Below, piece by piece: positions 42,115 through 51,150 of a DNA stretch of 64,000 nucleotides (position 1 is its first letter; each line of letters opens with the position of its first letter). This stretch comes from Verrucomicrobiales bacterium (GTDB taxonomy: Bacteria; Verrucomicrobiota; Verrucomicrobiia; Verrucomicrobiales; DEV007): contig PAAG01000047.1 in NCBI GenBank assembly GCA_002698785.1, positions 434,001 through 498,000 of the forward strand. The letters run 5' to 3'. Below the pieces are notes generated by a model. It worked only from the letters and a program-made list of their open reading frames with translations, was not told where the DNA came from and did not search any database. A program made the translations under genes and the position numbers.

Positions 42115-42645
42115 TCACCGATCCCATTTGTCACGAACTTCCGCGAGAAGGGACTCCACCGAGTCTTTCAAAGAGGCAAACCGTCCAAAATCCCCGACGA
42201 GAAAATCCATCAAATCATCTCCCGATTCGAACCGATACTTCCCTCCATACGGGACCCGCGGACCTCGCTTTACATCATGATGTCCCCACTCAACAATCCG
42301 TTTCCCTAACCTCTCCCGAAACGGATCCGTAAAATCCCCCTTTTTCACCCGCGAATTCTCGATCATCGGAAAAGCGAACAGGTGCATTCCAAAAACCACC
42401 TCATTCCGCCGAATGGATTTCTCATCCACCCACGCCGCATAGTGGATCTCCGCCCCCTCATACAGAGTGATTGGAAAGCAAGAACTCCACTCCCTCCGCG
42501 AAAGCTTCAGCACAATCGTATCCGAGTACCGAGGATCATCCCAGTATCCAGCACACGAAGTCCAATCATCATCATACCAACCCTCCCCACGAAGCATGCC
42601 CTCCGCTTCCACAAAACAATCCAGTATTTCACACGGCAAACTCAT
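42115..42645 (-). CDS. Hypothetical protein
   Basis: 176-residue soluble protein on the opposite strand, converging with the small membrane gene. It has Trp/Tyr-rich segments (GEGWYDDDW near 21-29, ITLYEGAEIHYAAW near 60) and a charged C-terminus, but no motif I can name. The amino-acid composition is normal, with balanced Asp/Glu and hydrophobic strands, unlike antisense shadows elsewhere in the window, so a real gene is likely. Function unknown. Confidence 0.5.
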   Translation of the reverse strand: MSLPCEILDCFVEAEGMLRGEGWYDDDWTSCAGYWDDPRYSDTIVLKLSRREWSSCFPITLYEGAEIHYAAWVDEKSIRRNEVVFGMHLFAFPMIENSRVKKGDFTDPFRERLGKRIVEWGHHDVKRGPRVPYGGKYRFESGDDLMDFLVGDFGRFASLKDSVESLLAEVRDKWDR

Positions 42646-42862
42646 TTCTCAAAAAACAAACCCTACAGGAATCCCAACAATTAACCAAGGTCGATGCAGT
42701 ACCCAACACGTCGACCTCACCCACTTCTGTAGCAGCGAGTGTGCGCGAGCAGACTCAGAGCCAAGGCTCTCGACCTCCCCAACAACAACCGTGCGCCGTG
42801 CCGACTGCACCATTTTCGCCTTCCGCCTCGACATTTAATTCTGGTTTTGTTAGAATAACAAT

Positions 42863-43411
42863 ATGCAGAACTCTCCCCCATCCCCAGGCCTCACCCGCGA
42901 GAAACTTCTCAACCGACTCGAACAAATCATCGACAGCCCCGACGCGCGCGACCGCGACGTCATCCACGCCATCAGGGAAGCCAATCGCATGCTCGGCACC
43001 TACGACAAACCCAAGCCAGCATCCGAAAAGCCCCCCACCAATCCCCTCCGCGAATTCATAGCCGCCGTCCGAAGAGGCGACATCCCCCAGTCTGAACCAG
43101 TACCAGAGAAGACCACACCTCCACCCGACACTTCCTACCAGATCACCGACGCCGAAAGGAACGCCATCCTCCGAAAACCCGTCGAACAACCAAAAACCAC
43201 ACCACCCACCCAGCGCCCCCAGACCAGGGAAGAACGAGACGCAGAACAGGACGCCAAAATCGCAGCCTCCAGAGGCCGACCAAACCTCCCCCCCTCCAAA
43301 CAGAAATTCTCTCACCTAACGTCTCAACCCATCAAATCTCCCACTCCGACCTACCAAAAACGTCTCAACCGCCGCCGCCGCTACGAACGGAGAAAACAGA
43401 CCAACCCCTAA
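42863..43411 (+). CDS. Proline-rich basic hypothetical protein
   Basis: 182-residue protein. The first 50 residues form a plausible helical domain (LTREKLLNRLEQIIDS then AIREANRMLGTYD), the rest is low-complexity Pro/Thr/Lys/Arg with several short motifs of PPT and RRR type and a very basic end (RLNRRRRYERRK). The helical start recalls small DNA-packaging or adaptor proteins, but no match is claimed. It stands alone between the opposite-strand hypothetical gene and rtcB. The RNA/DNA-binding look of the tail is only a compositional remark. Confidence 0.45.
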   Translation: MQNSPPSPGLTREKLLNRLEQIIDSPDARDRDVIHAIREANRMLGTYDKPKPASEKPPTNPLREFIAAVRRGDIPQSEPVPEKTTPPPDTSYQITDAERNAILRKPVEQPKTTPPTQRPQTREERDAEQDAKIAASRGRPNLPPSKQKFSHLTSQPIKSPTPTYQKRLNRRRRYERRKQTNP

Positions 43412-43494
43412 CAAAAATAAAAACGATGTAAAAAGTTAACATTTTCCGCCTATGTAGCTATCCAACTCGTCTCACCCCAAATTCTTTAATGTTG

Positions 43495-43508
43495 TACGTT
43501 TTAACGTA
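43495..43508. promoter_or_regulatory. Palindrome upstream of rtcB
   Basis: TACGTT-TT-AACGTA is a perfect 6-bp-arm palindrome ending 17 bases before the rtcB start codon, in an A/T-rich stretch that could hold the promoter. It might be an operator for this gene. There is no rtcR-type activator gene in the window. Confidence 0.35.
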
Positions 43509-43525
43509 TACTGGAAATCCCCGAA

Positions 43526-45115
43526 ATGATCACAGGCAACGATCTCATTGAAGCAGGATGGCAGCCCGGCCCCAAGTTCCCGGAACTGTTCGCGGCTGCC
43601 CGTGCCCTCGAAGCAAAGGGAATCACTGATCCTGCCTACATTCTCAAACTACTCGAGCGCGACTTCGAGAAGGAAGACCCCATGCTCTACATGCGGGACG
43701 AACCTCTCGTGCATTCCGAGGCCATCGAGGCCACCTGCGAACTCGACGAGTCGAACATCGATTCCGTCCGCCGCTTCATGCGCCAGCTACTTCGCACACC
43801 CGTGATCGAAGCCGGCGCCATCATGCCCGACGCCTGTCCCGCAGGCGCCGGCGAAGCCGTGATTCCCGTCGGCGGAGCGATCTCGGTAAAAAACGCCATC
43901 ATTCCTGCAGCCCACAGCGCTGACATCTGCTGCTCTATGTATGCATCCGTCTTCGAGTGCAACGAATCGACCGCAAAAATGCTCGACGCCCTCACCGACT
44001 CCACCCGCTTTGGATTTGGCGGAAGAAAGGGCGAAGACCGCGTTCATCACCCAGTCCTCGACGAAAGCGTATGGTCGAACAAATTCCTCAATGGACTCGA
44101 GGAACACGCCGCCATGCACATCGCCGATCAGGGCGACGGAAATCACTTCGCCTACATCGGGAAGATGCGCATCACGCGCCAGTTCATCGAAGCACTATCA
44201 AAAGCCGGACACGACGACATCGCTCGCCAGCTTCATGACCGTGCTGGTGACCGTCTCGACGACACTGACGGCGTTACCTTCTACACCCTTGTTACCCACC
44301 ACGGATCACGCGGCCTGGGCGCCCACCTCTACAAAAGAGGCCACAAAGCAGCCATCCGCGAAACCGACCGCATCGCCAAGGGGATTCCAAAGGCAGCTGC
44401 CTGGCTCGATACCGAAACTCCAATCGGTCAGGAATACTGGGAAGCGCTGCAATATGTAGGCCGCTGGACAAAGGCGAACCACCAGGCCATCCACTCCCGT
44501 TTTCTGGAACGTGCCGAAGCCGATCGAATTACCGAATTTGGAAACGAGCACAACTTCGTCTGGCAGCGAGGCGACAACTTCCTCCACGGTAAAGGAGCCA
44601 CTCCTGCTTGGAAAGACGAAGAAGGTCGCCCCCTTCTCGGTCTCATTCCATTAAACATGGCCGCACCCATTCTGGTCACGTTAGGTCGAGACAACGAAGA
44701 GTTTCTCAGCTTCGCCCCACACGGAGCCGGACGAAACCAGTCGCGTACTGCAACGATGCGTCAGTTCCGAAAAACGAACGGAGATATCGATGAAAAATCC
44801 GTGGCCAAAGCCATCCAGGCAGCCACCGAAGGACTCGACATCCGCTGGTACTATGGAAAAGGCGACCTCAGCGAAAGCCCCGTCGGATACAAACCAGCAG
44901 CCCAAGTCAAAGCACAGATCGAACAATTCGATCTCGCCGACGTCGCCGCCGAAGTGACTCCGTTAGGATGCATCATGGCCGGAGATCCCGGCCCACGTCC
45001 ATGGGAAAAGAAAGATCACCTCACCCCCAAGCAAAAGCGCCAGATTGAGCATCGCGCCGACCGCCGCAAATACCGTCAGAAAATGCAGCATTGGGAAGAC
45101 ATGATGGAGGATTGA
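43526..45115 (+). CDS. rtcB: RtcB-family RNA ligase, divergent
   Basis: 529-residue RtcB-like protein, which in characterised members joins 2',3'-cyclic phosphate or 3'-phosphate RNA ends to 5'-OH ends using GTP and Mn. The metal site block is HSADICC at 130-136 (usual form YDIGCG), QGDGNHFAYIG near 206, HHGSRGLG near 265, a hairpin loop with HNFVWQR, and the guanylate-accepting His399 in HGAGR. The protein is longer and more divergent than typical RtcB. There is no neighbouring archease or RtcA gene. Whether it is a canonical ligase or a paralogous clade member is not clear, but the catalytic His and Cys are kept. Confidence 0.85.
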   Translation: MITGNDLIEAGWQPGPKFPELFAAARALEAKGITDPAYILKLLERDFEKEDPMLYMRDEPLVHSEAIEATCELDESNIDSVRRFMRQLLRTPVIEAGAIMPDACPAGAGEAVIPVGGAISVKNAIIPAAHSADICCSMYASVFECNESTAKMLDALTDSTRFGFGGRKGEDRVHHPVLDESVWSNKFLNGLEEHAAMHIADQGDGNHFAYIGKMRITRQFIEALSKAGHDDIARQLHDRAGDRLDDTDGVTFYTLVTHHGSRGLGAHLYKRGHKAAIRETDRIAKGIPKAAAWLDTETPIGQEYWEALQYVGRWTKANHQAIHSRFLERAEADRITEFGNEHNFVWQRGDNFLHGKGATPAWKDEEGRPLLGLIPLNMAAPILVTLGRDNEEFLSFAPHGAGRNQSRTATMRQFRKTNGDIDEKSVAKAIQAATEGLDIRWYYGKGDLSESPVGYKPAAQVKAQIEQFDLADVAAEVTPLGCIMAGDPGPRPWEKKDHLTPKQKRQIEHRADRRKYRQKMQHWEDMMED

Positions 45116-45119
45116 TTCC

Positions 45120-45584
45120 TTACTGGTCTCGATTGATCACTTCCATATGCCGCTCGACAGCTTTCTTCATTAGGAAAGCGATTCCCGGCAGAAAACAACG
45201 GCCCACAATGCCAGTCGGATACATATCAAAACGCCGCACCACCCACTCCTTCCCATCGCCTGAAGGAAAAGTCCAAGTCTCAATAAATTTCTCCGCAAGT
45301 CGATTGAGAGGAGATGGAAACTCACCCAACTCGATCACGATCCTCTTTTCCGGAACCCATTCCGCAATCGACTCGATGTGCGAACTACCATCTTCATTCT
45401 CAACTCGAACCCGCGAGCCGGAGACCTCCTCCGTCCGATTCAGGAAGGTTGCCTTTCGAATCCCCGGTAGCGGCCCATACCCGGAAAACGTAGTCCATTG
45501 CTCCTCGTCCAGGATGTTATCAAAAATCTTCAACCGGGACGTTTGCAATTCCGATCGGCATACAAATGTGACAGGTTTTCTCAT
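45120..45584 (-). CDS. SRPBCC (START-like) family protein
   Basis: 154-residue soluble protein with the look of a Bet v1/START-type helix-grip fold: an N-terminal strand-helix (VTFVCRSELQ... FDNILDEEQW), a run of beta strands (GSRVRVENEDGSS, ESIAEWVPEKRIVIELGE), and a long C-terminal helix (LPGIAFLMKKAVERHMEVI). Such proteins bind lipids or hydrophobic ligands. ATG 45584 is chosen over the more upstream frame. It is divergent from the DUF4105 gene with only nine bases between the start codons, and converges on rtcB. Confidence 0.65.
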   Translation of the reverse strand: MRKPVTFVCRSELQTSRLKIFDNILDEEQWTTFSGYGPLPGIRKATFLNRTEEVSGSRVRVENEDGSSHIESIAEWVPEKRIVIELGEFPSPLNRLAEKFIETWTFPSGDGKEWVVRRFDMYPTGIVGRCFLPGIAFLMKKAVERHMEVINRDQ

Positions 45585-45593
45585 GGAATACAG

Positions 45594-46592
45594 ATGACAG
45601 ACTACCAGACACATCCATCCATTCCACTTTGGCGCAAGATCTTGCGTTGGATCCTGCGCGGACTCACCCCCGCCCTCTGGTTTATCGCCGCGCTACTCAT
45701 CACCATCCTTGCCGTCGGTTCACTCATTCCTGGCTTCATGATCGCACTCGGACTGGTCGGTCTCGTCGCCTACCGCCACAAGATCCGCTGGACCTTCGCC
45801 GTTGGAATCGCCCTCTGCCTGCTCACCATTTTCTGGCGCTCCAGCCTCAACCCCAGCCACGACCGAAACTGGTGGGAGGAGTTGACGAGACTCCCGAAGA
45901 TCACTCTCGAAGGAGACAACCTCACCATCACCGACGTACGCGATTTCACCTGGAACAAAGACGGCACTCACAAAGCCAACTGGGAAACTCGCCAATACCA
46001 ACTCCAGAACCTCAAGGGAGCCGAACTCATCCTCGAACCATTCCCCGGTTCCTCGCTCATGGCCCACACCATGATCAGCTTCGACTTCGGCGAAGACGGC
46101 CACCTTCTGCTCTCCATCGAAGCCCGGAAAGAAATCGGCGAAGAGTACGGCCCCATTCCCGGAGGTCTCAATCGCTTCGAACTAATCTACCTCTTCATGG
46201 ACGAAAAAGACGGCCTCGGCATCCGAGCAAACAAAGGCCACGAGCTCTATGCCTTCCCCGCCCGAATCGATCCCATTCACCTGCGCGCATTCTTCCTCAG
46301 CCTCTGTGCCTCAGCGAACAACCTTCACAACAAGCCGATGTTCTACCACATCCTTGAGCACAACTGCACCACCGTCTGGATTCAGCACGCCGACCTCATC
46401 AGCAACGATCCCGTAGGCATCCGCCTCGAATCCATCTTCAACGGCAAGATCGCCCACTATCTCCTCAAGAAAAACATCATCGACACCGACCTCGACTACG
46501 AAGAGGCCAAAGAAAAATTCCGCATCGACGAACAAATACGGAATTGGGATGAAACAAGCGAATTTTCAAAATGGATCCGCGAAAACCGATAG
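45594..46592 (+). CDS. Membrane-anchored DUF4105 protein
   Basis: 332-residue protein with two to three N-terminal TM helices (about 18-40, 45-60 and 62-78) followed by a periplasmic DUF4105-type domain: ELILEPFPGSSLMAHTMISF, an EARKEIGEEYGPIPG block and the conserved NCTT segment near 255 (LEHNCTTVWIQHADL), which contains the likely catalytic Cys of this papain-like (Lnb N-terminal/NlpC-related) family. Some relatives cleave glycans or amide bonds; the activity here is unknown. ATG 45594 is used; the longer frame overlaps the divergent SRPBCC start. Confidence 0.75.
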   Translation: MTDYQTHPSIPLWRKILRWILRGLTPALWFIAALLITILAVGSLIPGFMIALGLVGLVAYRHKIRWTFAVGIALCLLTIFWRSSLNPSHDRNWWEELTRLPKITLEGDNLTITDVRDFTWNKDGTHKANWETRQYQLQNLKGAELILEPFPGSSLMAHTMISFDFGEDGHLLLSIEARKEIGEEYGPIPGGLNRFELIYLFMDEKDGLGIRANKGHELYAFPARIDPIHLRAFFLSLCASANNLHNKPMFYHILEHNCTTVWIQHADLISNDPVGIRLESIFNGKIAHYLLKKNIIDTDLDYEEAKEKFRIDEQIRNWDETSEFSKWIRENR

Positions 46593-46597
46593 GCGAC

Positions 46598-47539
46598 TTA
46601 GAACAACCCCGCCTTTACCATCGCCTTCCACACCTCACTCCGTGGCACCTTCACCTTGCGCGCCATCACCTCATAGACACCAGCTTCTTCCAGACGGTCC
46701 GCCGTCTTCTCCGCCAGTATCATCGGCATCTTTGTACAAAACCGAACGCGCCTGCTGCGCACGCATCGAACATACCCATCCGCCTCATCGAGAAAACCAC
46801 GACACACACCTAACCAGTTCGCAAATACCGGCTCAACTTCCGCTGGAATCAGCTCCGACTCCACATCCCACCCCGCCTTGCGAAGCTCATCCTCCGGCAG
46901 GTAACATCGCCCATTTGGGATATCCTCGTGTAAGTCTCGGAGGATATTGATCAACTGCAGCGCTTGCCCCAACTTCCGCCCACTCACCAGCATATCCGAG
47001 GCATTGTCCGGCATCGCGAACCGCTCTCCCAGATTCGTAAATCCAACCTTAGTCCAGAACTCTCCCACACACCCCGCAACCCAGTAAGTATACCGCAGCA
47101 AATCGTCAGCACTCTGGCAACAGGTCAATCCCTCCCCTTTGAAATACCGCACATCCCACACCTGCCCGTGGATAATTGTCAGGATGACTTCGCTGAGATG
47201 ATCTCGGTTCGCCTGATCAACCGATCGATACCATGCAATCAACTCATCGCTACGCGACAAAAGCTCTTTCTCGCCGGATCGGTCGATCCGTTCCGCCATC
47301 TTCTTCACCCCGTCGCCGAGGCGATCCTTCTTCCCTTGAATCACCAGCCGCATCTCGTCGAGAAGAGCCATGCGTTTCTTCTTCCCAATCTCCGGCGCAT
47401 CAGCCAGCGTGTCCGTCAGCCGGGCTAACAAATACCCCAACGAAATCGGCTCTCGCATCGGCTGCGGCAGAAACCGCATACTCAAATAGAAAGAGCGGGA
47501 GACAGACTTCAATAGATCATCACTGGAACCCGCATCCAT
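46598..47539 (-). CDS. Squalene/phytoene synthase family enzyme
   Basis: 313-residue trans-isoprenyl diphosphate condensing enzyme. Both Asp-rich motifs are visible: RLTDTLAD near residues 40-47 and QLINILRDLHEDIPNGRCYLP near 186-206, which bind the diphosphates through Mg. The N-terminal SRSFYLSMRFLP is also typical. The product may be squalene (with an HpnCDE set or alone) or phytoene; sequence alone does not decide. No squalene-hopene cyclase, desaturase or partner gene lies nearby. It is followed on the same strand 43 bases upstream by the DAHP synthase gene. Confidence 0.88.
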   Translation of the reverse strand: MDAGSSDDLLKSVSRSFYLSMRFLPQPMREPISLGYLLARLTDTLADAPEIGKKKRMALLDEMRLVIQGKKDRLGDGVKKMAERIDRSGEKELLSRSDELIAWYRSVDQANRDHLSEVILTIIHGQVWDVRYFKGEGLTCCQSADDLLRYTYWVAGCVGEFWTKVGFTNLGERFAMPDNASDMLVSGRKLGQALQLINILRDLHEDIPNGRCYLPEDELRKAGWDVESELIPAEVEPVFANWLGVCRGFLDEADGYVRCVRSRRVRFCTKMPMILAEKTADRLEEAGVYEVMARKVKVPRSEVWKAMVKAGLF

Positions 47540-47582
47540 ACGACCTGTCTCTTTCTTATCTCAGCATCGCACTGAAAATGAA

Positions 47583-48629
47583 TTACTTCAGTTTCTCGGC
47601 CGCTTCACGGACGATTGCCTCTGTCGTTTCCCAACCAATACACGGGTCGGTCACCGACTGCCCCCAAACCATCTGGGAACGATCGTCGAGAATCTTCTGG
47701 TTTCCTTCGATCAAATTACTCTCCAGCATCGCACCGACAACTCTACCATTCCCACCAGCACGCTGAGCTACGATATCTTCAAAAACAGAAGGCATTCTTT
47801 CGTATTCTTTCGAGCAGTTGGCGTGGCTCGCATCGATGACGATCGCATCATTCACCCCACCCTTTTGCAGGGCCTCAAGAGCTTCGGCAACCGATTCAGC
47901 ATCGAAGTTCGGTCCCTTCTCACCACCGCGAAGAACGGTATGACAATTCCCATTTCCTTTCGTGCTCACCATGGACGCGACACCTTCCGGACTGATTCCG
48001 AAAAAAGTCTGTGGAGCACTCGCCGCTTTCAACGCGTTTACCACCGCACTCATTCCTCCGAACGTCGAATTCTTAAATCCGACCGGCATGGAAAGCCCCG
48101 ACGCCATTTGTCTATGCGTCTGGGACTCTACCGTCCGGGCACCAATCGCAGCCCAGCAGATCAGGTCAGCAATATACTGTGGCGTAATGGGGTCCAAAAA
48201 CTCCGTCGCCGTCGGCATACCAAGATCAACGATGTCCCCGAGCAACTTCCGCGCAATACGAAGTCCCTCGGCCAGATCCGCAGTCCCATCGAGATCCGGA
48301 TCCATGATCAATCCTTTCCAGCCCACGGAGGTCCGCGGCTTTTCAAAATACACACGCATCACGATCTCGATGCGATCCTTCACCTCATCGGCCAGCGCTT
48401 TCAGCTTTGCCGCATATTCGATTCCCTGTTCCGGGCTATGAATCGAGCACGGACCAACGATCACCAGAAATCGATCCGACCTGCCGTGCAGAATATCTTC
48501 AATCCGTTTTCGAGCTTCAAGAACCGTGTCCGCCTGGGCATCCGTTCTCGGCTGCACGTGCGACAACAACGCCGGCGCGGGGAGCGGGACGTTGTACGCG
48601 ACATTCAAATCTGTAACCTGCGCCGTCAT
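47583..48629 (-). CDS. 3-deoxy-7-phosphoheptulonate (DAHP) synthase, type I
   Basis: 348-residue enzyme condensing phosphoenolpyruvate with erythrose 4-phosphate, the first step of the shikimate (aromatic amino acid) pathway. Signatures are GPCSIH near 56-61, MRVYFEKPRTSVGWKGLI near 91-108, FLDPITPQYIADLICWAAIGART near 140 and DASHANCSKEYERM near 265, matching the AroF/G/H group. ATG 48629 is chosen; a TTG five codons upstream is also possible. Regulation by which aromatic amino acid cannot be seen, so the symbol is left open. Confidence 0.93.
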   Translation of the reverse strand: MTAQVTDLNVAYNVPLPAPALLSHVQPRTDAQADTVLEARKRIEDILHGRSDRFLVIVGPCSIHSPEQGIEYAAKLKALADEVKDRIEIVMRVYFEKPRTSVGWKGLIMDPDLDGTADLAEGLRIARKLLGDIVDLGMPTATEFLDPITPQYIADLICWAAIGARTVESQTHRQMASGLSMPVGFKNSTFGGMSAVVNALKAASAPQTFFGISPEGVASMVSTKGNGNCHTVLRGGEKGPNFDAESVAEALEALQKGGVNDAIVIDASHANCSKEYERMPSVFEDIVAQRAGGNGRVVGAMLESNLIEGNQKILDDRSQMVWGQSVTDPCIGWETTEAIVREAAEKLK

Positions 48630-48688
48630 AAATGGGGGGCGCAATGATTCGGGGCTGAGAGGCCATATGTCAAGGCAGGAGAAACGTC

Positions 48689-49879
48689 TCAGATCTCGAA
48701 CGCCGTCACCTGCTCACCCTTTTTCACCACCTGCTCCGGCTCCAGACGAATCAGACAATTCGCCCGGCTAAGCCCAAAAATCGCATGAGACTGCTGCGTT
48801 CCCGAAAGCCTGACTTCTCCATCCTGATAAATCCCACGAAGGTAGTGGGGCCGATCCCCTTTGTTCACCAGATCCTCCGAAGCGATCCCGGAAACCTTTC
48901 CCAGCCCCACCGAATCACCGTCCACTTTCATCCCCAGAATTCTCCGTACAGCCGGGGCAACAAAAAGGCAGAACGTCACATAGGCAGAAACAGGATTCCC
49001 TGGAACGCCAAACACCAGCGTCCCATCGGGATGCCTTCCAAAAAGGAACGGCTTACCCGGCTTCACCTTCACCCGCCAGAAATCCATCTCCACACCCACT
49101 TCACCCAAAACCTCTTTCACAAAATCCCTCTCTCCCACCGATACGCCTCCAGCGATTACCACGACGTCGCTCGCAGCAAGGGCGCGCCCGAGAACCATCC
49201 TCAAATCTTCCACATCATCAACCGCATGGGATGCCACTCCAACTCCACCCACACGCGAAACGGCGGTCTGGAGCATTGGACCATTGCTGTTGTAAATCTC
49301 ACCGGGAACCAGCGGAGCACCCGGCTCAACCAGCTCATCTCCCGTCGTCACGATCTCAACCAGCGGACGGGCATACACCGGTATCTCTGGGATACCCTGC
49401 GAAGCGAGCAATCCCAACTTCGTCGGCGTCATCAACTCCCCCGCATCCAGCAAATGCTGTCCCGAACAGACATCACCACCTCGACGACGAATATTTTCTC
49501 CCACCACCACTCCTTCGACAATCTTGATGGTGTCTCCAGTTCGCTCCACATCCTCCTGCATGATCACCGCATCGGCATCCGCAGGAATCGGAGCACCCGT
49601 AAAAATTCGAATCGCTTCGCCTGGTTTCAATCGCAGACGCAAATCCTCCCCAGCCGCCTGCGTCACCTCTGCCACTTTCAGTTCAGCTCCATCGACTGCC
49701 TCCTCAGCCATCACAGCATAGCCGTCCATGCTCGAATTATCGAAAAGCGGAGAATCCATTACCCCCGCAATCGGCTGAGCAAGGACCTGATCCATCGCCA
49801 ATTCCAACGGAACCCACGTAACCGATCCTGGTTCAACAGCGTCAAGGATTCGCCGACGGGCTTCCGATTCTTCCAACAT
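48689..49879 (-). CDS. moeA: Molybdopterin molybdenumtransferase MoeA
   Basis: 396-residue enzyme that inserts molybdate into adenylated molybdopterin to form the Mo cofactor. Domain I/II markers LPLFDNSSMDGYAV-type segment (here SPLFDNSSMDGYAVMAEEA near 38), AIRIFTGAPIPADADAVIMQEDV near 87-109, and the MoCF block with TGDELVEPG and NSNGPML, then GGVSVGERDFVKE, and GKPFLFGRHPDGTLVFGVPGNPVSA near 277-302 are all present. It implies that the organism makes molybdoenzymes, although no Mo enzyme is encoded in this window. Confidence 0.94.
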   Translation of the reverse strand: MLEESEARRRILDAVEPGSVTWVPLELAMDQVLAQPIAGVMDSPLFDNSSMDGYAVMAEEAVDGAELKVAEVTQAAGEDLRLRLKPGEAIRIFTGAPIPADADAVIMQEDVERTGDTIKIVEGVVVGENIRRRGGDVCSGQHLLDAGELMTPTKLGLLASQGIPEIPVYARPLVEIVTTGDELVEPGAPLVPGEIYNSNGPMLQTAVSRVGGVGVASHAVDDVEDLRMVLGRALAASDVVVIAGGVSVGERDFVKEVLGEVGVEMDFWRVKVKPGKPFLFGRHPDGTLVFGVPGNPVSAYVTFCLFVAPAVRRILGMKVDGDSVGLGKVSGIASEDLVNKGDRPHYLRGIYQDGEVRLSGTQQSHAIFGLSRANCLIRLEPEQVVKKGEQVTAFEI

Positions 49880-49939
49880 GCCCAGAACGAAAGAAGTTCC
49901 TTACAGGGAAGTCAATTCCTGAATAAGGTGTTTCCCGCC

Positions 49940-51061
49940 CTACCCCTCGTAAACAGCCCGCAGGTGGAGAGCCATGATCGCTTCGAATACGATAGTGAAA
50001 GAAAGCACCGCAGTACCAATGGCCGAGACAATACCGCTCATCCAGAAGTTATCGAGTTGGGGAATAGCAAGAACCATCCCGGTAATGAACACAACAACGA
50101 GAGGCAGGGAATAGGCAGCGATACGAAACAAACAAATCTTCCAGACACGTCCCTTTGTCATTTTCCACGAATACTTGATCGCAGGCATTCCGCCCTCCTC
50201 TCGAATCAGCGCAGCCCCATCAGCACACCCCAATCGAACAATCAGCCAAATCGCAAGAATACCGAGCGGAATGAAAAACAACCACAGACCTTCGCTGACG
50301 ACATCCGCCATAACGATGATCGGAACGCAAAGAACAATCGCGCCTCCCATCACAAGCAGATTCAAAAGAAAGCGGGTTCCGAGCAATCGTCCGTAATTTC
50401 TGAATCCCTCCGAGAAGGCACCTGGCAAATCCACCTTTCCTCCCCCATTCCAGCGGAGTATCGCAATCATCATGGTGCCGCCTGTTGCGATCACCCCGAT
50501 CCAGAACTCAGCAGCACGTTCCAGTTGAAAGGATCTTTGCACCGCCTGAAGACTCTCTGGATCTTCAGTGAAAACCTCGTACACCAGAAACTCCATAGCG
50601 ATGGAGATCGGTCCCCAGATGATCAGGGTAATCAGCAGAATCTGGAAGAGCTGATCCGTCCAGATTTTCCAGGACTGGGAGAACATCGTACCAAGAGTGA
50701 AATCCGCAACGTATGCCTCACCCACTACACCATCCTCAACAGACACTCCTCCCTCGGCCAATTGCTGGACGAACTGATCTTTGAATTCTGGAGCAACCCA
50801 CCCGTCTCCAAACGGCAACATTTGGGACTCAGGTCTCACTTCACCGGAATAAGCGCACTTCACCATCGGATCGCTGGGATCCCCCATCTCTTGCGCCTCT
50901 GAGAAGGGCTTCCAGTCAGGCATCCCCTCCGCCCAGACCAAAGTCTCCCCATCAATCTCACCACTCTCGACCATCTCTACGAGACGATCCCGGCTCACCG
51001 GCCCTTCGTGACTCCCTTCGCGTTCATAATAGAACAGAGAAGATTCAATGGAAGAACTCAT
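49940..51061 (-). CDS. GYF_2-domain (DUF4339) multi-pass membrane protein
   Basis: 373-residue protein. The first 60 residues form a GYF_2/DUF4339 domain: FYYEREGSHEGPVSRDRLVEMVESGEI and VWAEGMPDWKPFSE, with the conserved W-x-x-GM-x-W core. The C-terminal part has about six TM helices (roughly 140-360), beginning with a Trp-rich SWKIWTDQLFQILLITLIIWG stretch. GYF_2 domains probably bind proline-rich peptides at the membrane face; the membrane half resembles DUF975/glycerophosphoryl diester-type proteins of unknown role. ATG 51061 is chosen. Confidence 0.75.
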   Translation of the reverse strand: MSSSIESSLFYYEREGSHEGPVSRDRLVEMVESGEIDGETLVWAEGMPDWKPFSEAQEMGDPSDPMVKCAYSGEVRPESQMLPFGDGWVAPEFKDQFVQQLAEGGVSVEDGVVGEAYVADFTLGTMFSQSWKIWTDQLFQILLITLIIWGPISIAMEFLVYEVFTEDPESLQAVQRSFQLERAAEFWIGVIATGGTMMIAILRWNGGGKVDLPGAFSEGFRNYGRLLGTRFLLNLLVMGGAIVLCVPIIVMADVVSEGLWLFFIPLGILAIWLIVRLGCADGAALIREEGGMPAIKYSWKMTKGRVWKICLFRIAAYSLPLVVVFITGMVLAIPQLDNFWMSGIVSAIGTAVLSFTIVFEAIMALHLRAVYEG

Positions 51062-51150
51062 AAACAAATAGCAACGGACCAGAGATGCCCAATACAATAG
51101 AGCTAGCACACCATTGTCAATAGTTAGCTATCGATCCAACCATCACAACA

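Noticed and set aside
48785-50902. 705-codon open frame on the plus strand
   Set aside because: It is antisense to moeA and the GYF_2 gene, whose motifs are complete. The translation is full of His, Arg, Asn and Ser and has no domain, which is typical of a shadow frame in GC-rich sequence.
51062-51150. Possible attachment site or small RNA between the GYF_2 and methyltransferase genes
   Set aside because: Short (89 bases), with no repeat, hairpin or tRNA-like feature.
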